Source of the DNA: Aporrectodea caliginosa
Lineage: Eukaryota > Annelida > Clitellata > Crassiclitellata > Lumbricidae
Direction of reading: 5' to 3'
Length of the DNA: 64,000 nt
Assembly: GCA_020284085.1 (NCBI GenBank)
Contig: JACEVL010004609.1
Span: 703,501-767,500, forward strand
The first letter of the stretch is position 1. Each line of letters opens with the position of its first letter. Of the stretch, positions 63,724 through 64,000 are shown in pieces. The notes under the pieces were generated by a model that was not told where the DNA came from, made no database searches, and was given only the letters and a program-made list of their open reading frames with translations. A program made the translations under genes and the position numbers.

Positions 63724-64000
63724 TTACTCAGCACGAAATTGTATCGTTGGACTGATTTCCCCCCTTGAAATCGCCGCAACCTTTCTCCACACGGCAAGGA
63801 TACTGTTCAGATCCTGAACGTGCGAGAAGATATAGTTGTACCACTGAGGTCCCGTGAACTTCTCTGCCAGTTGTTTTCCGTCGAGAAGGTAGTGAGAGGC
63901 GTAGTTCGTGTGACTGATACTTCCGGCCCTGACCGGAAGTAAACCAGTGACGTAGACGTCGTCGACCCAGAAGAAGGGAACCTCGAAGGAAGCGCGGAAG
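63724..64000 (-). CDS. GT31 beta-1,3-galactosyltransferase-like, C-terminal part (cut by window edge)
   Basis: Last 91 codons of a Golgi glycosyltransferase, open from the window edge to TAA. The segment reads VPFFWVDDVYVTGLLPVRAG, the conserved (E/D)DVYVTG motif of glycosyltransferase family 31, which includes beta-1,3-galactosyl- and N-acetylglucosaminyltransferases. This is followed by SHTNYASHYLLDG and a C-terminal WYNYIFSHVQDLNSILAVW. GC-rich compared with its flanks. The catalytic DxD and the N-terminal membrane anchor would lie beyond the right edge. The exact donor and acceptor sugars cannot be told from this part. Confidence 0.8.
   Translation of the reverse strand, partial: FRASFEVPFFWVDDVYVTGLLPVRAGSISHTNYASHYLLDGKQLAEKFTGPQWYNYIFSHVQDLNSILAVWRKVAAISRGEISPTIQFRAE

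Overview
This is eukaryotic, animal DNA. It has short coding exons with GT/AG introns, AT-rich introns full of microsatellites and minisatellites, tRNA-headed SINEs, decayed LINE pieces and hAT-type MITEs. The many copies ending in a 'GGCGCTATATAAAT' type tail, plus the collagen and GT31 families, suggest a marine invertebrate. The phylum is not determined; an annelid or other lophotrochozoan is a guess, based on the very long collagen.

Region 1 (1-35,750, minus strand) is one giant secreted collagen gene read from right to left. It has a signal-peptide exon (35,599-35,710), one exon for a von Willebrand factor A domain with an intact MIDAS (34,193-34,777), then 31 exons (33,057 down to 314) that encode only Gly-X-Y. 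Each collagen exon begins and ends inside a glycine codon (phase 1-1). Thirty of the 31 are exact multiples of 9 bp; the other is 3 bp short because of a four-residue interruption. They join without a frame break into 3,617 residues of triple helix with only two interruptions, and the 3' end lies beyond the left edge. Repeated exon sizes (225/351 bp alternating) and an RGD fixed at residues 12-14 of nine exons show growth by exon-block duplication. The introns hold simple repeats, SINEs and LINE fragments.

Region 2 (about 35,750-46,000) is gene-poor: repeat copies, microsatellites, a TIR element and a GC-rich open block near 44.45-44.83 kb that might be an exon.

Region 3 (46,050-60,581, plus strand) holds two tandem paralogous genes of three exons each (phases 2 and 1). 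They encode small secreted proteins of 194 and 183 residues, with conserved cysteines, a conserved N-glycosylation sequon and an acidic tail. I do not recognise the family; this pair is the best candidate for an undescribed system. Between and inside them are two hAT MITEs with perfect 8-bp target duplications, a duplicated MITE, and a 3-kb intronic array of (ATCC)n and (GATTAA)n.

Region 4 (60,600-64,000) is repeat-rich and ends with the C-terminal exon of a GT31 (beta-1,3-galactosyltransferase-like) gene on the minus strand, cut by the window edge.
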